From Psychrobacillus sp. FSL H8-0483 (GTDB taxonomy: Bacteria > Bacillota > Bacilli > Bacillales_A > Planococcaceae), in NCBI RefSeq assembly GCF_038637725.1, contig NZ_CP152052.1, forward strand, positions 2,153,501-2,217,500: 64,000 nucleotides of DNA, read 5' to 3'. Below, one piece after another: positions 44,076 to 53,185 of the stretch. The notes under the pieces were generated by a model. That model saw only the letters and a program-made list of their open reading frames with translations. It was not told where the DNA came from and made no database searches. The stretch's first letter is position 1. Each line of letters starts with the position of its first letter. The translations under genes and the position numbers were made by a program.

Positions 44076-44576
44076 TTACATTAATGTTGAAACAGGTTTC
44101 ATTGCTTCGAAGACATTTTTACAACTCTTGCAGTACAAAATACTTCTGCACGCTGTCGGTCCAAAAATATTTTCCATTGATACAAAGGTAGATCCGCAAT
44201 AGGCACAATCCACATGCCAAGAGCCGTCCCCTTCAAAATGACGGGGTGGAGGTGCTATTCCAAACTTGCGTAGATTCACATGTCCTTGTTCCGTTATTCG
44301 GTCTGATGTCCAAGGTGGATGAAAGACGAATTCGACTTCGACATCTTTTACTTCCGGTAGTTCTTTTACAGCATTGATCGTATTCGATTTGATAATTTCG
44401 AGAGCTGGACACCCTAAAAAAGTAGGAAGTAAAACAACTTTTACGTTATTTCCTTGTGTAGTAACTTCTCCAACCATACCAAGGTCGATAATGCTGATGG
44501 AATCAATTTCAGGGTCATTTACATGTTTAAGTACTTCCCATACACGATCGGTAGATACTTCTATAGATGCAGTCAT
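44076..44576 (-). CDS. paaD: PaaD, phenylacetyl-CoA epoxidase maturation subunit
   Basis: A 166-residue protein with an N-terminal MIP18/DUF59 domain (VLKHVNDPEIDSISIIDLGM) and a C-terminal zinc-ribbon-like part with CAYCGS and LYCKSCK cysteine pairs. PaaD is thought to help assemble the iron centres of the PaaABC oxygenase. GAGGGGACC precedes the ATG. It follows paaC in the operon. Confidence 0.9.
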   Translation of the reverse strand: MTASIEVSTDRVWEVLKHVNDPEIDSISIIDLGMVGEVTTQGNNVKVVLLPTFLGCPALEIIKSNTINAVKELPEVKDVEVEFVFHPPWTSDRITEQGHVNLRKFGIAPPPRHFEGDGSWHVDCAYCGSTFVSMENIFGPTACRSILYCKSCKNVFEAMKPVSTLM

Positions 44577-44602
44577 TTAGGTCCCCTCATTTCGGTTTCG
44601 GA

Positions 44603-45415
44603 TTACCAGCCTGCTACTGGATCAAGCTTGTAAACTTCGGAAAGTGTGAGTAATGCATCATCCAAGTCTTTTGTATGATCGCCGTTTCTGCCGTTTTTTG
44701 TAGGTTGATCTGGAATCTCCGGTACTTCCATTTGAAGAGCAACAAACAATGGCTTAAGACTTGCTTTCCATTTTTCTTTCAATATTTCTTCACTTTCTAT
44801 TAATCTACTATTCTCAATTATTTGTTTTTCTTTGCCATAAGAGAATACATCACCAAAATCAGTCATCACGAGCTTGATTGCATCATGCATTTTCTTTTTC
44901 GCTACATCCGTAGAGCTTAATAATTGTTTAAACCATATTTCCCAGTGCAACCTATGATAATAAAGTTCCATTCTTACTTTTACTGCCGTTTCTGCAATAG
45001 GGCTATACGAGCTTTCACATAACGAATCCATTTTTACTTTTTTCGCCTGTGTGTAAAAGTAACTTCTTACAACTTGATAAGCCCAATCATATTCGGGTGT
45101 CTCCATATAATAGCCTTCACCGTTTACTCGCTCCGTCAATATGCTATTTTTTCTGTCTTTAGCCAGACGCAAATGCGCAAGGTCATCTGCACTTCCCACC
45201 CCTAAATCTTCTAGGAGTTTGTAATACATAGCTGCGTGCCCCATGCTGTCTTGGCTAATGGAAGAAGAAGCAACGTCTTCCTCAATATGAGGAGCAAGCC
45301 CGAGCCATTCAGATCCTCGGTAGGCGTATAAAAAATCATCATCCGCCAATTGGAGTAACAAGCTAGTTAGTGCTTCCTTATACTCTGGACTCATGACCGT
45401 ATCTTTTTCGCTCAT
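44603..45415 (-). CDS. paaC: PaaC, phenylacetyl-CoA epoxidase structural subunit
   Basis: A 270-residue ferritin-like helical protein (LLLQLADDDFLYAYRGSEWL at the N-terminus, SQDSMGHAAM in the centre). PaaC partners with PaaA in the hydroxylase core and lacks a functional di-iron site. The ATG at 45415 overlaps the paaB stop in ATGA, with GGGGAGGAG upstream; a longer reading to 45433 covers that site. Confidence 0.92.
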   Translation of the reverse strand: MSEKDTVMSPEYKEALTSLLLQLADDDFLYAYRGSEWLGLAPHIEEDVASSSISQDSMGHAAMYYKLLEDLGVGSADDLAHLRLAKDRKNSILTERVNGEGYYMETPEYDWAYQVVRSYFYTQAKKVKMDSLCESSYSPIAETAVKVRMELYYHRLHWEIWFKQLLSSTDVAKKKMHDAIKLVMTDFGDVFSYGKEKQIIENSRLIESEEILKEKWKASLKPLFVALQMEVPEIPDQPTKNGRNGDHTKDLDDALLTLSEVYKLDPVAGW

Positions 45416-45759
45416 TTGCGTTCTCCTCCCCATGACAGAATCTCTTTTTCATCCAAAATTTGCTGCTCGTATTGACGCCATTTTTTCTTTAAGTAACCGT
45501 AGCCTTTTGTCGTTCGGTAGTCTTTGTTGTCCAGTCTGCCAAGTGTCATTTTCTCTTCGACATCCATCTTTCGAATATTCTTTCGATTCACAATCCAAAT
45601 ATCAGCAACCGGTTCGCGACGCATGAAATTTTCCTGCGCTAAAATTAAGGCCATATCTTCATTTGGAGCTAATAAGCTGAACTGGTGTTGGAATGCAGAG
45701 CTTGGCGTTCGCTTGCTAAAAATTTCATATTCTTGATAAAATGTTTTGTTTTCAGCCAT
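45412..45759 (-). CDS. paaB: PaaB, phenylacetyl-CoA epoxidase small subunit
   Basis: A 115-residue PaaB (YEIFSKRTPSSAFQHQFSLL, later ALILAQENFMRREPVADIW). It bridges PaaAC dimers in the oxygenase complex. GGAGGGAG precedes the ATG. It is coupled to paaC by a four-base overlap and lies 17 bases after paaA. Confidence 0.92.
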   Translation of the reverse strand: MAENKTFYQEYEIFSKRTPSSAFQHQFSLLAPNEDMALILAQENFMRREPVADIWIVNRKNIRKMDVEEKMTLGRLDNKDYRTTKGYGYLKKKWRQYEQQILDEKEILSWGGERK

Positions 45760-45776
45760 TATCCTTACTCCCTCCT

Positions 45777-46730
45777 TTAGTTGACCGTTGCAGCTAATGC
45801 GTCACGCACCCAAGCGTTATTTTCGTAAGAAGATCGGCGTAAATTTAAGCGAGCAAGTGAACGTGGACCCCCGTTTTTAATGATTTTCTTAAATTCATTC
45901 CAATCAGGTTGTTTATATGACCATTGTTTACTTTCTTCATCTAAGTGGAGAGTTGGGTCCGGAATTGTCAGTCCGAGTGATAAAATACGCGGAATGTATT
46001 TGTCAAAAAAGATTTGTCTAAATTCTTCGTTTGTTTTCGTTCGAATTTTATATTTAATCGTCAAGTCTTGTTTCGATGAACCCGTCGTTTCTTTGCTCGC
46101 TGGTCCAAAAAACATGAGAAGGGCTTCCCACCAACGATTGAGTGATTCCTGTATCATTGCTTTTTGCTCATCTGTTCCTTCTGCTAACGCCATGATGATC
46201 GATTCGCCATGTTGTGCATGGAACACTTCTTCCGCACAAATGCGCTGCAGTGCTCTTGCGTAAGGACCGTATGAAGCACCAAGCATATTTGATTGCGTAA
46301 TAATAGCTGCACCATCCACAAGCCAACCTATGATTCCTGCATCCGCCCATGTTCTCGTTTCCATATGGAAAACATTATGAAATTTCAAATCGCCATTGAA
46401 AAGGTCTTGCATTAAATCCCCGCGATTTTTCCCATACGGTTGAAGTAAGTCTTCCGTAACGCGTAGAAGCAACTGACCATGACCCATTTCATCCTGCACC
46501 TTTGCCATAATGCCAAGTTTCCTATTTAGAGAAGGAGCTTTTGGCACCCATTCTTTCTCTGGCAATGCACCCATTATTTCACTTATCCCGTGCATGGAGA
46601 TTAATCTTATCAATGTCAGTCTGTATTCCTCCGGCATCCAATCATCCGCTTCAATTTTGTCACCAGCTTCAATACGCTGCATGAAATGAGCCATTCGTTG
46701 ATCTTCTTCCGTATTGTGTAAATTATTCAT
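45777..46730 (-). CDS. paaA: PaaA, catalytic di-iron subunit of phenylacetyl-CoA 1,2-epoxidase
   Basis: The 317-residue catalytic subunit that inserts oxygen into the ring of phenylacetyl-CoA. Di-iron ligands are seen in QDEMGHGQ and in AEEVFHAQHGE (two ExxH motifs). The ATG at 46730 has GGGGGG upstream; a longer reading to 46781 is not supported. It is the first of the paaABCD genes after a 122-base gap that carries a promoter-type motif. Confidence 0.94.
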   Translation of the reverse strand: MNNLHNTEEDQRMAHFMQRIEAGDKIEADDWMPEEYRLTLIRLISMHGISEIMGALPEKEWVPKAPSLNRKLGIMAKVQDEMGHGQLLLRVTEDLLQPYGKNRGDLMQDLFNGDLKFHNVFHMETRTWADAGIIGWLVDGAAIITQSNMLGASYGPYARALQRICAEEVFHAQHGESIIMALAEGTDEQKAMIQESLNRWWEALLMFFGPASKETTGSSKQDLTIKYKIRTKTNEEFRQIFFDKYIPRILSLGLTIPDPTLHLDEESKQWSYKQPDWNEFKKIIKNGGPRSLARLNLRRSSYENNAWVRDALAATVN

Positions 46731-46783
46731 ATCTAACCCCCCAATATCTAATTTATGCATTGCCGGCATTGCACATAACAATT

Positions 46784-46801
46784 AATTAACGTTATAAAAT
46801 G
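46784..46801 (-). promoter_or_regulatory. Candidate PaaX-type operator upstream of paaA
   Basis: On the minus strand CATTTTATAACGTT (46801 to 46788) matches CATTTTATGAACGGTT found before paaK (49746-49761), allowing two one-base gaps. Its assignment to PaaX is inference. Confidence 0.4.
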
Positions 46802-46852
46802 ATACCGTTATATAAAAAGCGAGTTAATTCTGATAACTACGATACATAACTC

Positions 46853-47107
<255 letters not shown>

Positions 47108-47119
47108 TTATTTTTATTA

Positions 47120-47293
47120 GGCTCTGTTAAACGATTTATGTTAACGAAAATTAAGTCACTTTCCGCGGACGAAATGCCAAGCCTCCTCGGAGCACCGTCT
47201 AGGGTTCTAGGCTGCCTGTTTTTCCACAGGAGTCTCGCGGATTTTCATCACAAAATTTAATCTTCTAAAAACAACAACCTATTTAACAGAGCC
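47120..47293 (+). repeat. Copy D: MITE-like element with perfect 12-bp terminal inverted repeats
   Basis: GGCTCTGTTAAA (47120-47131) and TTTAACAGAGCC (47282-47293) are exact inverted complements. Inside are ACTTTCCGCGG, AAGCCTCCTCGG and CCACAGGAGTCTCGCGG, the blocks shared with copies B and C. The element of 174 bases lies between the ferredoxin and reductase genes. A clear target duplication was not found. Single ends of the same TIR occur at 4532-4543 and 63413-63423. Confidence 0.8.
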
Positions 47294-47298
47294 ATTTA

Positions 47299-48321
47299 TC
47301 AAGCTTTTTCACTAGGCTGCTTCACCGTTTTATCCATAACGCTTGTGCTATGTAGCGGCTGAACTTTTGATGTCGGGTCAATATACACTTTTGCATTGCT
47401 AATCGCTGTTGGTGCTTCGCCAAAACCGCTCGCAATTAACTTCACTTTTCCTTCATATGTGCATATATCACCAGCAGCGTATATGCCTGGAATACTAGTT
47501 TCCATTTTGGAATTAACGATAATACTGTTTTTATCCAAATGAAATCCCCAATTTTTGATCGGACCTAGTGAAGACACGAAACCATAATTGACAATGACAT
47601 CGTCAACGTCAATGACCTTTGTTTCATCGCCTTTCACTTCTTTAAGCACGACTTGTGTAATTTTTTCTTCTCCGATAAATTCAGATGGAACAAATGGAGT
47701 CAAAACAGTGACAGAAGAATTCATCAACTTTTCCACTGTATGTTCATGTGCTCGGAATTTATCGCGGCGATGCACGAGCGATACTTTCTCTGCAATTTGT
47801 TCCAGCATAAGAGCCCAGTCTACTGCAGAATCTCCTCCCCCGAATAGCTGTACTTTTTTCCCCGCAAACTGTTGTAAATCATTGATAAAGTAATGCAAGT
47901 TGGTTTTTTCGAATTTTGAAGAATCTGCTAGGTCCAGCTTCTTTGGTTGAAATGCGCCATTTCCCGCAGTAATAATAATTGTTTTAGTAAAATGTGTCTC
48001 TTTGTTCGTCGTTAGTTTAAAAGAATTGTCTGCCTGTTTTTCTATCTCTACCACCGCTTCATTCAAACAAACTGTTTGTTCAAATTGGCCCATTTGTTCC
48101 ATTAATCTCTCGATGAGTTGTTGCGCTGTTATTTTTGGAAATCCCGCAACATCGTAAATATACTTTTCCGGATATAATGCGGACAATTGTCCTCCCAGCT
48201 GTGGAAGGCTTTCGATAATTTTACAAGACATATTTCGAAGGCCAGCATAAAATGCTGTGAATATGCCGACCGGTCCTCCACCAATAATAGTTACGTCAAA
48301 AATTTCCTCACTTTGGGACAA
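47299..48321 (-). CDS. Ferredoxin-NADP reductase, thioredoxin-reductase-like type (YumC-like)
   Basis: A 340-residue two-domain flavoprotein. FAD motif [16 protein letters not shown], the NADPH motif [12 protein letters not shown] with VHRRDKFRA, and the C-terminal [15 protein letters not shown] are typical of bacterial ferredoxin/flavodoxin reductases (YumC type). It lacks the CxxC of thioredoxin reductases. Next to ferredoxin in the paa operon it is the likely replacement of PaaE. The TTG start has AAGGAGG upstream. Confidence 0.88.
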   Translation of the reverse strand: MSQSEEIFDVTIIGGGPVGIFTAFYAGLRNMSCKIIESLPQLGGQLSALYPEKYIYDVAGFPKITAQQLIERLMEQMGQFEQTVCLNEAVVEIEKQADNSFKLTTNKETHFTKTIIITAGNGAFQPKKLDLADSSKFEKTNLHYFINDLQQFAGKKVQLFGGGDSAVDWALMLEQIAEKVSLVHRRDKFRAHEHTVEKLMNSSVTVLTPFVPSEFIGEEKITQVVLKEVKGDETKVIDVDDVIVNYGFVSSLGPIKNWGFHLDKNSIIVNSKMETSIPGIYAAGDICTYEGKVKLIASGFGEAPTAISNAKVYIDPTSKVQPLHSTSVMDKTVKQPSEKA

Positions 48322-48346
48322 ATTTTATTCCTCCTTCTGAATGGAC

Positions 48347-49681
48347 TCATACACCAATTACATTTTTATCTCTGTAATCTACAACCCGAATCGCTTTTCC
48401 TTCTGATCGTGGAATCGTTTTAGGACTATTGATAACGACATCCATCGATACTAAACAAGTCGTTTTCAACAAACGTTGAATATTAATTTTCAGTTGAATT
48501 ATCTGCGAATCGTTCAAATCTCCTGCAATCGTTTCGTGTAACATACTGTCAATTTCGACATGTAGCTCTGCCATATCCATTGCATCTTTTCTTAATAAAT
48601 GAATTTGATAATGAGGCACCAACTTGTCTTCTCCAGCCTGTAGAAGAACTCGTTCAACTTCCGATGGGAATACATTTACACCTCGAATAATTAGCATGTC
48701 ATCTGTGCGACCTTTTACTCTCGACATTCTCGTTGAGGTCCTGCCACATTTACACTTCTCTCGTGTGATGGATGAGATATCGCCCGTGCGATAACGAATA
48801 ATTGGAAGTGCCTTCTTTGTTAAACTCGTAAAAACTAGTTCGCCTTCTTCCCCTTCAGCAACCGGTTCAAGTGTTTCAGGATTAATTACTTCAATAAAGA
48901 AATGATCTTCATGCACGTGTAAGCCATTTTGTGCTTCGTGACATTCAATGGAAACACCTGGTCCAATGATTTCACTCAATCCATAAATATCGATTGCTTT
49001 TAAATTGAACGTTTCCTCAAGCTTCGTCCGCATTTCTTCGGACCAAGGCTCTGCTCCAAAAATTCCATACTCCATGGACGATTGCTTTGGATCAATACCT
49101 ATTTCCTTCATTTTTTCTGCTATGTTCAACATGTAAGAAGGCGTTCCACATATTCCTCTTGGTTTAAAATCTTCAATCAATGAAATCTGTCTTTCTGTGT
49201 TTCCTCCTGACATTGGAACAACTGCAGCTCCAAGCACTTCCGCACCATAATGAAGGCCAATTCCCCCTGTAAACAAACCGTAGCCATATGCGTTATGAAA
49301 AATATCCGATTTTTTGCCACCTGCAGCCACAATCGAACGTGCTACAACTTCAGCCCACATTTCTATGTCGTTTGCTGTATATCCAACAACTGTCGGTTTG
49401 CCGCTCGTACCGGATGATGCATGAATTCGAACAATTTCTTCTTGAGGTACCGCGAATAAACCGAATGGATACTGATCGCGTAAGTCTTGTTTTTTGGTGA
49501 ATGGTAATTTCGATAGATCACCTAAACTTTGTATATCGTCTGGAGTAATCCCTAGTTCCACGAATTTAGTGCGATAGAATTCAACATGCTCATAAACATT
49601 TCGAACGGTATCTTGTATACGTTCAAGTTGTAGACTCTCCATATCTTCGCGTTTCATCGTTTCCATTAATGGATTATACAA
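48347..49681 (-). CDS. paaK: Phenylacetate-CoA ligase
   Basis: An AMP-forming acyl-CoA ligase of 444 residues that activates phenylacetate. Key motifs are HASSGTSGKPTVVGYT near the nucleotide site, YGLSEIIGPGVS, and YRTGDISSI with GRTDDMLIIRGVNVFPSEVE in the C-terminal region. The TTG start has AGGAGG upstream. It is the first gene of the paa operon. If phenylalanine is the substrate, this ligase can be bypassed by the oxoacid dehydrogenase. Confidence 0.94.
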   Translation of the reverse strand: MYNPLMETMKREDMESLQLERIQDTVRNVYEHVEFYRTKFVELGITPDDIQSLGDLSKLPFTKKQDLRDQYPFGLFAVPQEEIVRIHASSGTSGKPTVVGYTANDIEMWAEVVARSIVAAGGKKSDIFHNAYGYGLFTGGIGLHYGAEVLGAAVVPMSGGNTERQISLIEDFKPRGICGTPSYMLNIAEKMKEIGIDPKQSSMEYGIFGAEPWSEEMRTKLEETFNLKAIDIYGLSEIIGPGVSIECHEAQNGLHVHEDHFFIEVINPETLEPVAEGEEGELVFTSLTKKALPIIRYRTGDISSITREKCKCGRTSTRMSRVKGRTDDMLIIRGVNVFPSEVERVLLQAGEDKLVPHYQIHLLRKDAMDMAELHVEIDSMLHETIAGDLNDSQIIQLKINIQRLLKTTCLVSMDVVINSPKTIPRSEGKAIRVVDYRDKNVIGV

Positions 49682-49745
49682 ACATCATTCCTCCTACGTT
49701 TACTTTATCTTTATTTCATATATTGTATTCAAATTTTTCGTATAA

Positions 49746-49761
49746 CATTTTATGAACGGTT
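49746..49761 (+). promoter_or_regulatory. Candidate operator upstream of paaK
   Basis: CATTTTATGAACGGTT resembles the motif upstream of paaA. It lies 65-80 bases from the paaK start. Confidence 0.4.
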
Positions 49762-49973
49762 GTAACTTAATTCGTAATATGTTTATAGATTAATATTTCA
49801 AAAAGAATAAGTCAACAAAAATTCAGAAAATTTTAAAATTAATTAAGCTATATACACTAGCCAATGAACTGTAAAGTAATTTTCCCTTTTAGCAGAGTTC
49901 GAGTTTAGAGGAGAAGAAAAAATGATGGAAGAGATCGTCAGGTTTCGTACGTGAAGGATATGGAAATAAAAAA

Positions 49974-50004
49974 AACGCTGATGCTAAATGAATAGGTCAG
50001 CGTT
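49974..50004 (-). terminator. Terminator of the YfiT-like gene
   Basis: AACGCTGA (49974-49981) pairs with TCAGCGTT (49997-50004), and the leftward transcript ends in U8. Confidence 0.8.
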
Positions 50005-50071
50005 AAAAAATGAAGTGTATATGAAAACACGTTATAGCCAGTATAAAGAATCTATTTTGAAAAAGGATTAT

Positions 50072-50596
50072 TCAAATGCTAACAGAACGATTTAAAGCAT
50101 TATTGATATGAGCTAAATGGTGATTACCATGCCAAGCATAAATACCAATATTCTTTTCTACAGAGGTAATGCCGGAGTCTGGATGGTTAAAACTTCTTTT
50201 TAATTGTTCATCTGTTAAAGTTTCGAGTAAATACGTCCAACGCTCATGTAACGCTTCAATAAGTTTCAAGGAAATTGTAATTGGCAGTTTTGAATCAAGT
50301 AAACTCGCCCATTTCTCTTCTGCATAAGGTTTAATCGTTGGATTATCTTCTGTTAAAGCTAATTTAAATCTTATATAGGCATTCATATGACTATCTGCAA
50401 TATGATGAACAAGTTGGCTAATTGTCCAACTATCTTCACGATAAGTATATTCTAAAGCTTGATCATCTAAGCCATGGACGACTTCTTTTAATCTAATTGG
50501 TAAAGTTCTTATTTCATTAATCCACCCTTGTATATCCTCGTTTGAAATACATGTAGAACAATGAAATTCCCCTATTGGATATCTTTCATTTCCCAT
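50072..50596 (-). CDS. YfiT/BstA-like DinB-superfamily metal-dependent transferase
   Basis: A 174-residue DinB-fold protein with the YfiT pattern: RYPIGEF at the N-terminus, LVHHIADSHMN, then WHGNHHLAHI, which together give the three metal histidines. Family members include bacillithiol S-transferase. The ATG at 50596 has AAAGGTAGTG upstream; a longer start at 50665 is less likely. Confidence 0.85.
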   Translation of the reverse strand: MGNERYPIGEFHCSTCISNEDIQGWINEIRTLPIRLKEVVHGLDDQALEYTYREDSWTISQLVHHIADSHMNAYIRFKLALTEDNPTIKPYAEEKWASLLDSKLPITISLKLIEALHERWTYLLETLTDEQLKRSFNHPDSGITSVEKNIGIYAWHGNHHLAHINNALNRSVSI

Positions 50597-50642
50597 TTTT
50601 TCACTACCTTTCTTATACACATTGAAGAAGCAAACACTTTTT

Positions 50643-51005
50643 CTATTCCCCAGGCATATAGCCAATTACTTCGTTAGTAGCAGGATCAACAAGTATGGAT
50701 GGCGTGCCTATGACAACTTTACCTCTGTCTTTAAAAGAAACAGATAAGGCCTCTTTTCCCACAAAAGTTGGATCTAACAGTTCATAGCTATTATCTGCAA
50801 TTGTCTGCTTTACTACTGCACTTTGCCAATCTTCTCTAGCTGTGTCATCCCATCCTTTTTCTCTGATGAATTCCCACGCTACTTCCCTTATATGATTATA
50901 ATTATCCGTATCTGTCGTTTTCATATCATCCTGTATGTTTGAACAACCAATAGCCCAAAATATAGTAAACAGTTTTAATGCAAAATAGACCATTTTAATA
51001 TTCAC
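50643..51005 (-). CDS. Small lipoprotein, function unknown
   Basis: The 120-residue protein has a short hydrophobic N-terminus ending in a lipobox-like IGCSN, so a membrane-anchored lipoprotein is likely. The rest is soluble, ending in GTPSILVDPATNEVIGYMPG. The GTG at 51005 has GGGGGA upstream. No family is recognised. It overlaps nothing and follows the broken phosphatase gene. Confidence 0.6.
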   Translation of the reverse strand: MNIKMVYFALKLFTIFWAIGCSNIQDDMKTTDTDNYNHIREVAWEFIREKGWDDTAREDWQSAVVKQTIADNSYELLDPTFVGKEALSVSFKDRGKVVIGTPSILVDPATNEVIGYMPGE

Positions 51006-51032
51006 AAAATCCCCCAAGTGGTAATGAGTATA

Positions 51033-51624
51033 TTATTGGATAAATTCCTCTAAATGCTTTGTGCAATTATACAAAGTACAGTCCCACTGGTTTTCAATGT
51101 TTTCTAAAATTGTTACAGATGTATTATCGATGAGTGTACTAGTAAATTTCTCCGGTAATAGACGTCTTAATGTAAGACCAATTAACGCACCATGGCTCAC
51201 TACCAATACTCGCTTATCTTTATAAGTAATTGCTGCTTCTTCTAAAAAATCAGACCCTCTTTTAGATACGTCTGCAAACTTCTCCATACCTAGTTCCAAT
51301 TTTCGCCAAGTGCTACCCCACTTATGAAGCCTTTCTTCTTCGGTTGTTCCTTCGATTTCTCCACAGTTAATTTCACGAATTCTCTTGTCGTAACCGGAAA
51401 TAGGCAAATATAATTGATCAGAAATTATTTGTGCTGTTTCTTTGGCACGCAATAAATCACTCGTTATTATAACGTCCCACTTTCCCTCTAATGAGAGTCT
51501 ATTTGCGCAATGATAACGCTTGTTTTTTACCTGTTTGATTTAAAGGGATATCAGAAATTCCTTGCGCTCGTTTAAGTTCATTCCACTCTGTAATTCCGTG
51601 TCTTATGAATCCTACGGTTGTCAA
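51033..51624 (-). pseudogene. Histidine phosphatase-family gene with a one-base frameshift
   Basis: From the TTG at 51624 (GGGGGA upstream) the frame reads FIRHGITEWNELKRAQG and then stops after QALSLRK. The next frame continues with NRLSLEGKWDVIITSDLLRA and the rest of the phosphatase, with VVSHGALIG for the second catalytic His. The total of 592 bases is one more than a multiple of three. An extra C in TTGCGCAAATAGA (51505-51508) explains the shift exactly. It may be a pseudogene or a sequencing error. Confidence 0.82.
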
Positions 51625-51754
51625 TAATTCCCCCACCTTTTTACGATTTTATTCCTTCGTTCTTTTATCTACATCTAATTATATTCTTCTTTCATACGTT
51701 GAAATCCTTTTTAATCCGAATGACATACTACCTTTTACCTTTGGAGGACACTAT

Positions 51755-51969
51755 ACGTATAAATTAGATTACCAATCACCCATTGGAATAATAGAGATTT
51801 TAAGTACGGAAGAAGCTATCTATTATATTATGTTCACAGACGAAACAAATTAAGTATCGTTAATCCCTGTCATCGCAATATCAGTGTAGGTGGAAAGCTT
51901 ACAGGGTTTGCTGGTGGATTGTGGAGAAAAGAATGGCTACTTCAGCATGAACAGTCTAATAAATACTAA
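51755..51969 (+). pseudogene. ogt: Remnant of a methylated-DNA-protein cysteine methyltransferase gene (ogt)
   Basis: The left part (51755-51853) reads [20 protein letters not shown] after an ACG where an ATG would be expected, with GGAGG 7 bases upstream. The right part (51862-51969, another frame) reads NPCHRN with the active-site Cys, then [19 protein letters not shown], the usual Ogt C-terminus. About 85 middle residues are missing. It is a decayed gene with start-codon loss, an internal deletion and a frame change. Confidence 0.75.
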
Positions 51970-52085
51970 GTTTGCTATGATTTTAGCTAAAACAAAAAGC
52001 ATGTCCATTGAATTAACGGGTTCGGTTGGTGGGGAGAAAAATGTTAATAACAAAGTAAATTTCATACTAATTAGTATATACTTCA

Positions 52086-52128
52086 ACATCAAAAAAACGC
52101 TCAGGAATCTGAGCGTTTTTTTTGATGT
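52086..52128 (+). terminator. Strong rho-independent terminator
   Basis: AACGCTCAG (52096-52104) pairs with CTGAGCGTT (52109-52117), with A and T tracts on either side, so the full arms run from 52086 to 52128. It probably ended the ogt gene. Confidence 0.85.
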
Positions 52129-52150
52129 AATATATTACTATCCTTATTGA

Positions 52151-52236
52151 ACTAAAGCACCCGTTAGCCATTCATGAAGCCCTGCTTCACCACAGAATAT
52201 GTAAGAAAATTACGTTCTTCCATGGTAGTTCTTTAA
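52151..52236 (+). repeat. Direct repeat, copy 1 (CCCGTTAGCCAT type)
   Basis: The core from CCCGTTAGCCAT to CCATGGTAGTT is 71 bases long and identical to copy 2 (52903-52988) except for two substitutions. Copy 1 lies just downstream of the 192-codon gene. Confidence 0.85.
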
Positions 52237-52248
52237 GATACAAATATT

Positions 52249-52797
52249 CTAACCTTTTTGGTATACATCTGAGGGAACGAGATCCTTCAACCATTGTAAA
52301 AATACTTTCTCCGTATTTTCATTTACGTCTATCTGAATCCATCGTTTGTCTTGCGGTATTCGCTTATACCAATATAGTTCTTTCACGTTAAAATATTGTT
52401 CCTCATTGTCACTGTACTCTTCCAAGAAAAGCACCTTTTCTTCGCCATTATCTAAATAAAAACAATAACCTTCATACGCTACCCCTTGAACCCAAGCAAT
52501 AGGATGTTCGTGGTTTACCTTACATAAGCACACATTTCCGTTTAAAGCTTTGAAAATGTTTAAGAGTTTAGATAGATATTCTTTCTTCACTGGGATGACA
52601 GGAACAGCGTCAAGCGGTTCTCTATATGTAAGACCCGTATGTCGTTCCTCTATCCGTACATCATAATAATTATCTTCTTGAAAGTCTTCCATGTTCATAT
52701 CTCTTAAATAGTATTTACCGTACTTATTTAGGATTTTCCTAATATGTTTAAATGGAGGTAATACATCACCGTATAAAATCACAACTTTTGTCGCCAT
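52249..52797 (-). CDS. Uncharacterised protein flanked by direct repeats
   Basis: A soluble protein of 182 residues from the ATG at 52797 (or 192 from a TTG at 52827; both ribosome binding sites are weak). It opens ATKVVILYGDVLPPFKHI and is rich in Tyr and acidic residues, without membrane segments or a recognised motif. Near-identical 71-base repeats flank the gene, suggesting movement as a cassette. No function is proposed. Confidence 0.6.
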   Translation of the reverse strand: MATKVVILYGDVLPPFKHIRKILNKYGKYYLRDMNMEDFQEDNYYDVRIEERHTGLTYREPLDAVPVIPVKKEYLSKLLNIFKALNGNVCLCKVNHEHPIAWVQGVAYEGYCFYLDNGEEKVLFLEEYSDNEEQYFNVKELYWYKRIPQDKRWIQIDVNENTEKVFLQWLKDLVPSDVYQKG

Positions 52798-52902
52798 AAA
52801 TCCTTTATCAAACTCATTTCTGTTCAATATTTGCTTTCAATCCCTATCCAAAACATATTATTAAATGCTGAATTTAATAATATCATTCGAACAAAGCTTG
52901 TT

Positions 52903-52988
52903 AACTAAACTACCCCGTTAGCCATCCATGAAGCCCTGCTTCACCACAGAATATGTAAGAAAATTACATTCTTCCATGGTAGTTTAAG
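52903..52988 (+). repeat. Direct repeat, copy 2
   Basis: The same 71-base core as copy 1 with two substitutions. It lies upstream of the 192-codon gene. The rest of the gap to 53185 holds a weakly structured stretch and nothing that looks coding. Confidence 0.85.
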
Positions 52989-53185
52989 TGACATATTTCA
53001 CAATCTTCAAAAAAAAGAGAGTTGCCAAGAAACTCCTTAGATAATTACCAAATTCTCGTACAATATACAATTTTACCGCTACGTACTTTTCTTGAAGTAG
53101 TGGTGGAAAAATTTTAAAAAATGTACAAGGCAGTCACGCACGAGACTGTGTTTGTTTACATAATATTATCGGAAGTGAATTGAGC

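Larger units (their letters stand above)
49682..50071. other. Intergenic region upstream of paaK
   Basis: AT-rich control region with the motif at 49746-49761. A ten-codon open frame (49922-49954) with GAGGAG upstream is probably a relic or leader and is not called. A terminator lies at 49974-50004. Confidence 0.5.

Noticed and set aside
49922-49954. Ten-codon open frame with a strong binding site upstream.
   Set aside because: Too short to support, followed by a terminator read in the other direction; probably a relic.
51605-51853. Forward frame of 82 codons read as a new membrane-like protein.
   Set aside because: Only its last third is meaningful, as the N-terminus of a decayed ogt; the rest is antisense to the phosphatase start.
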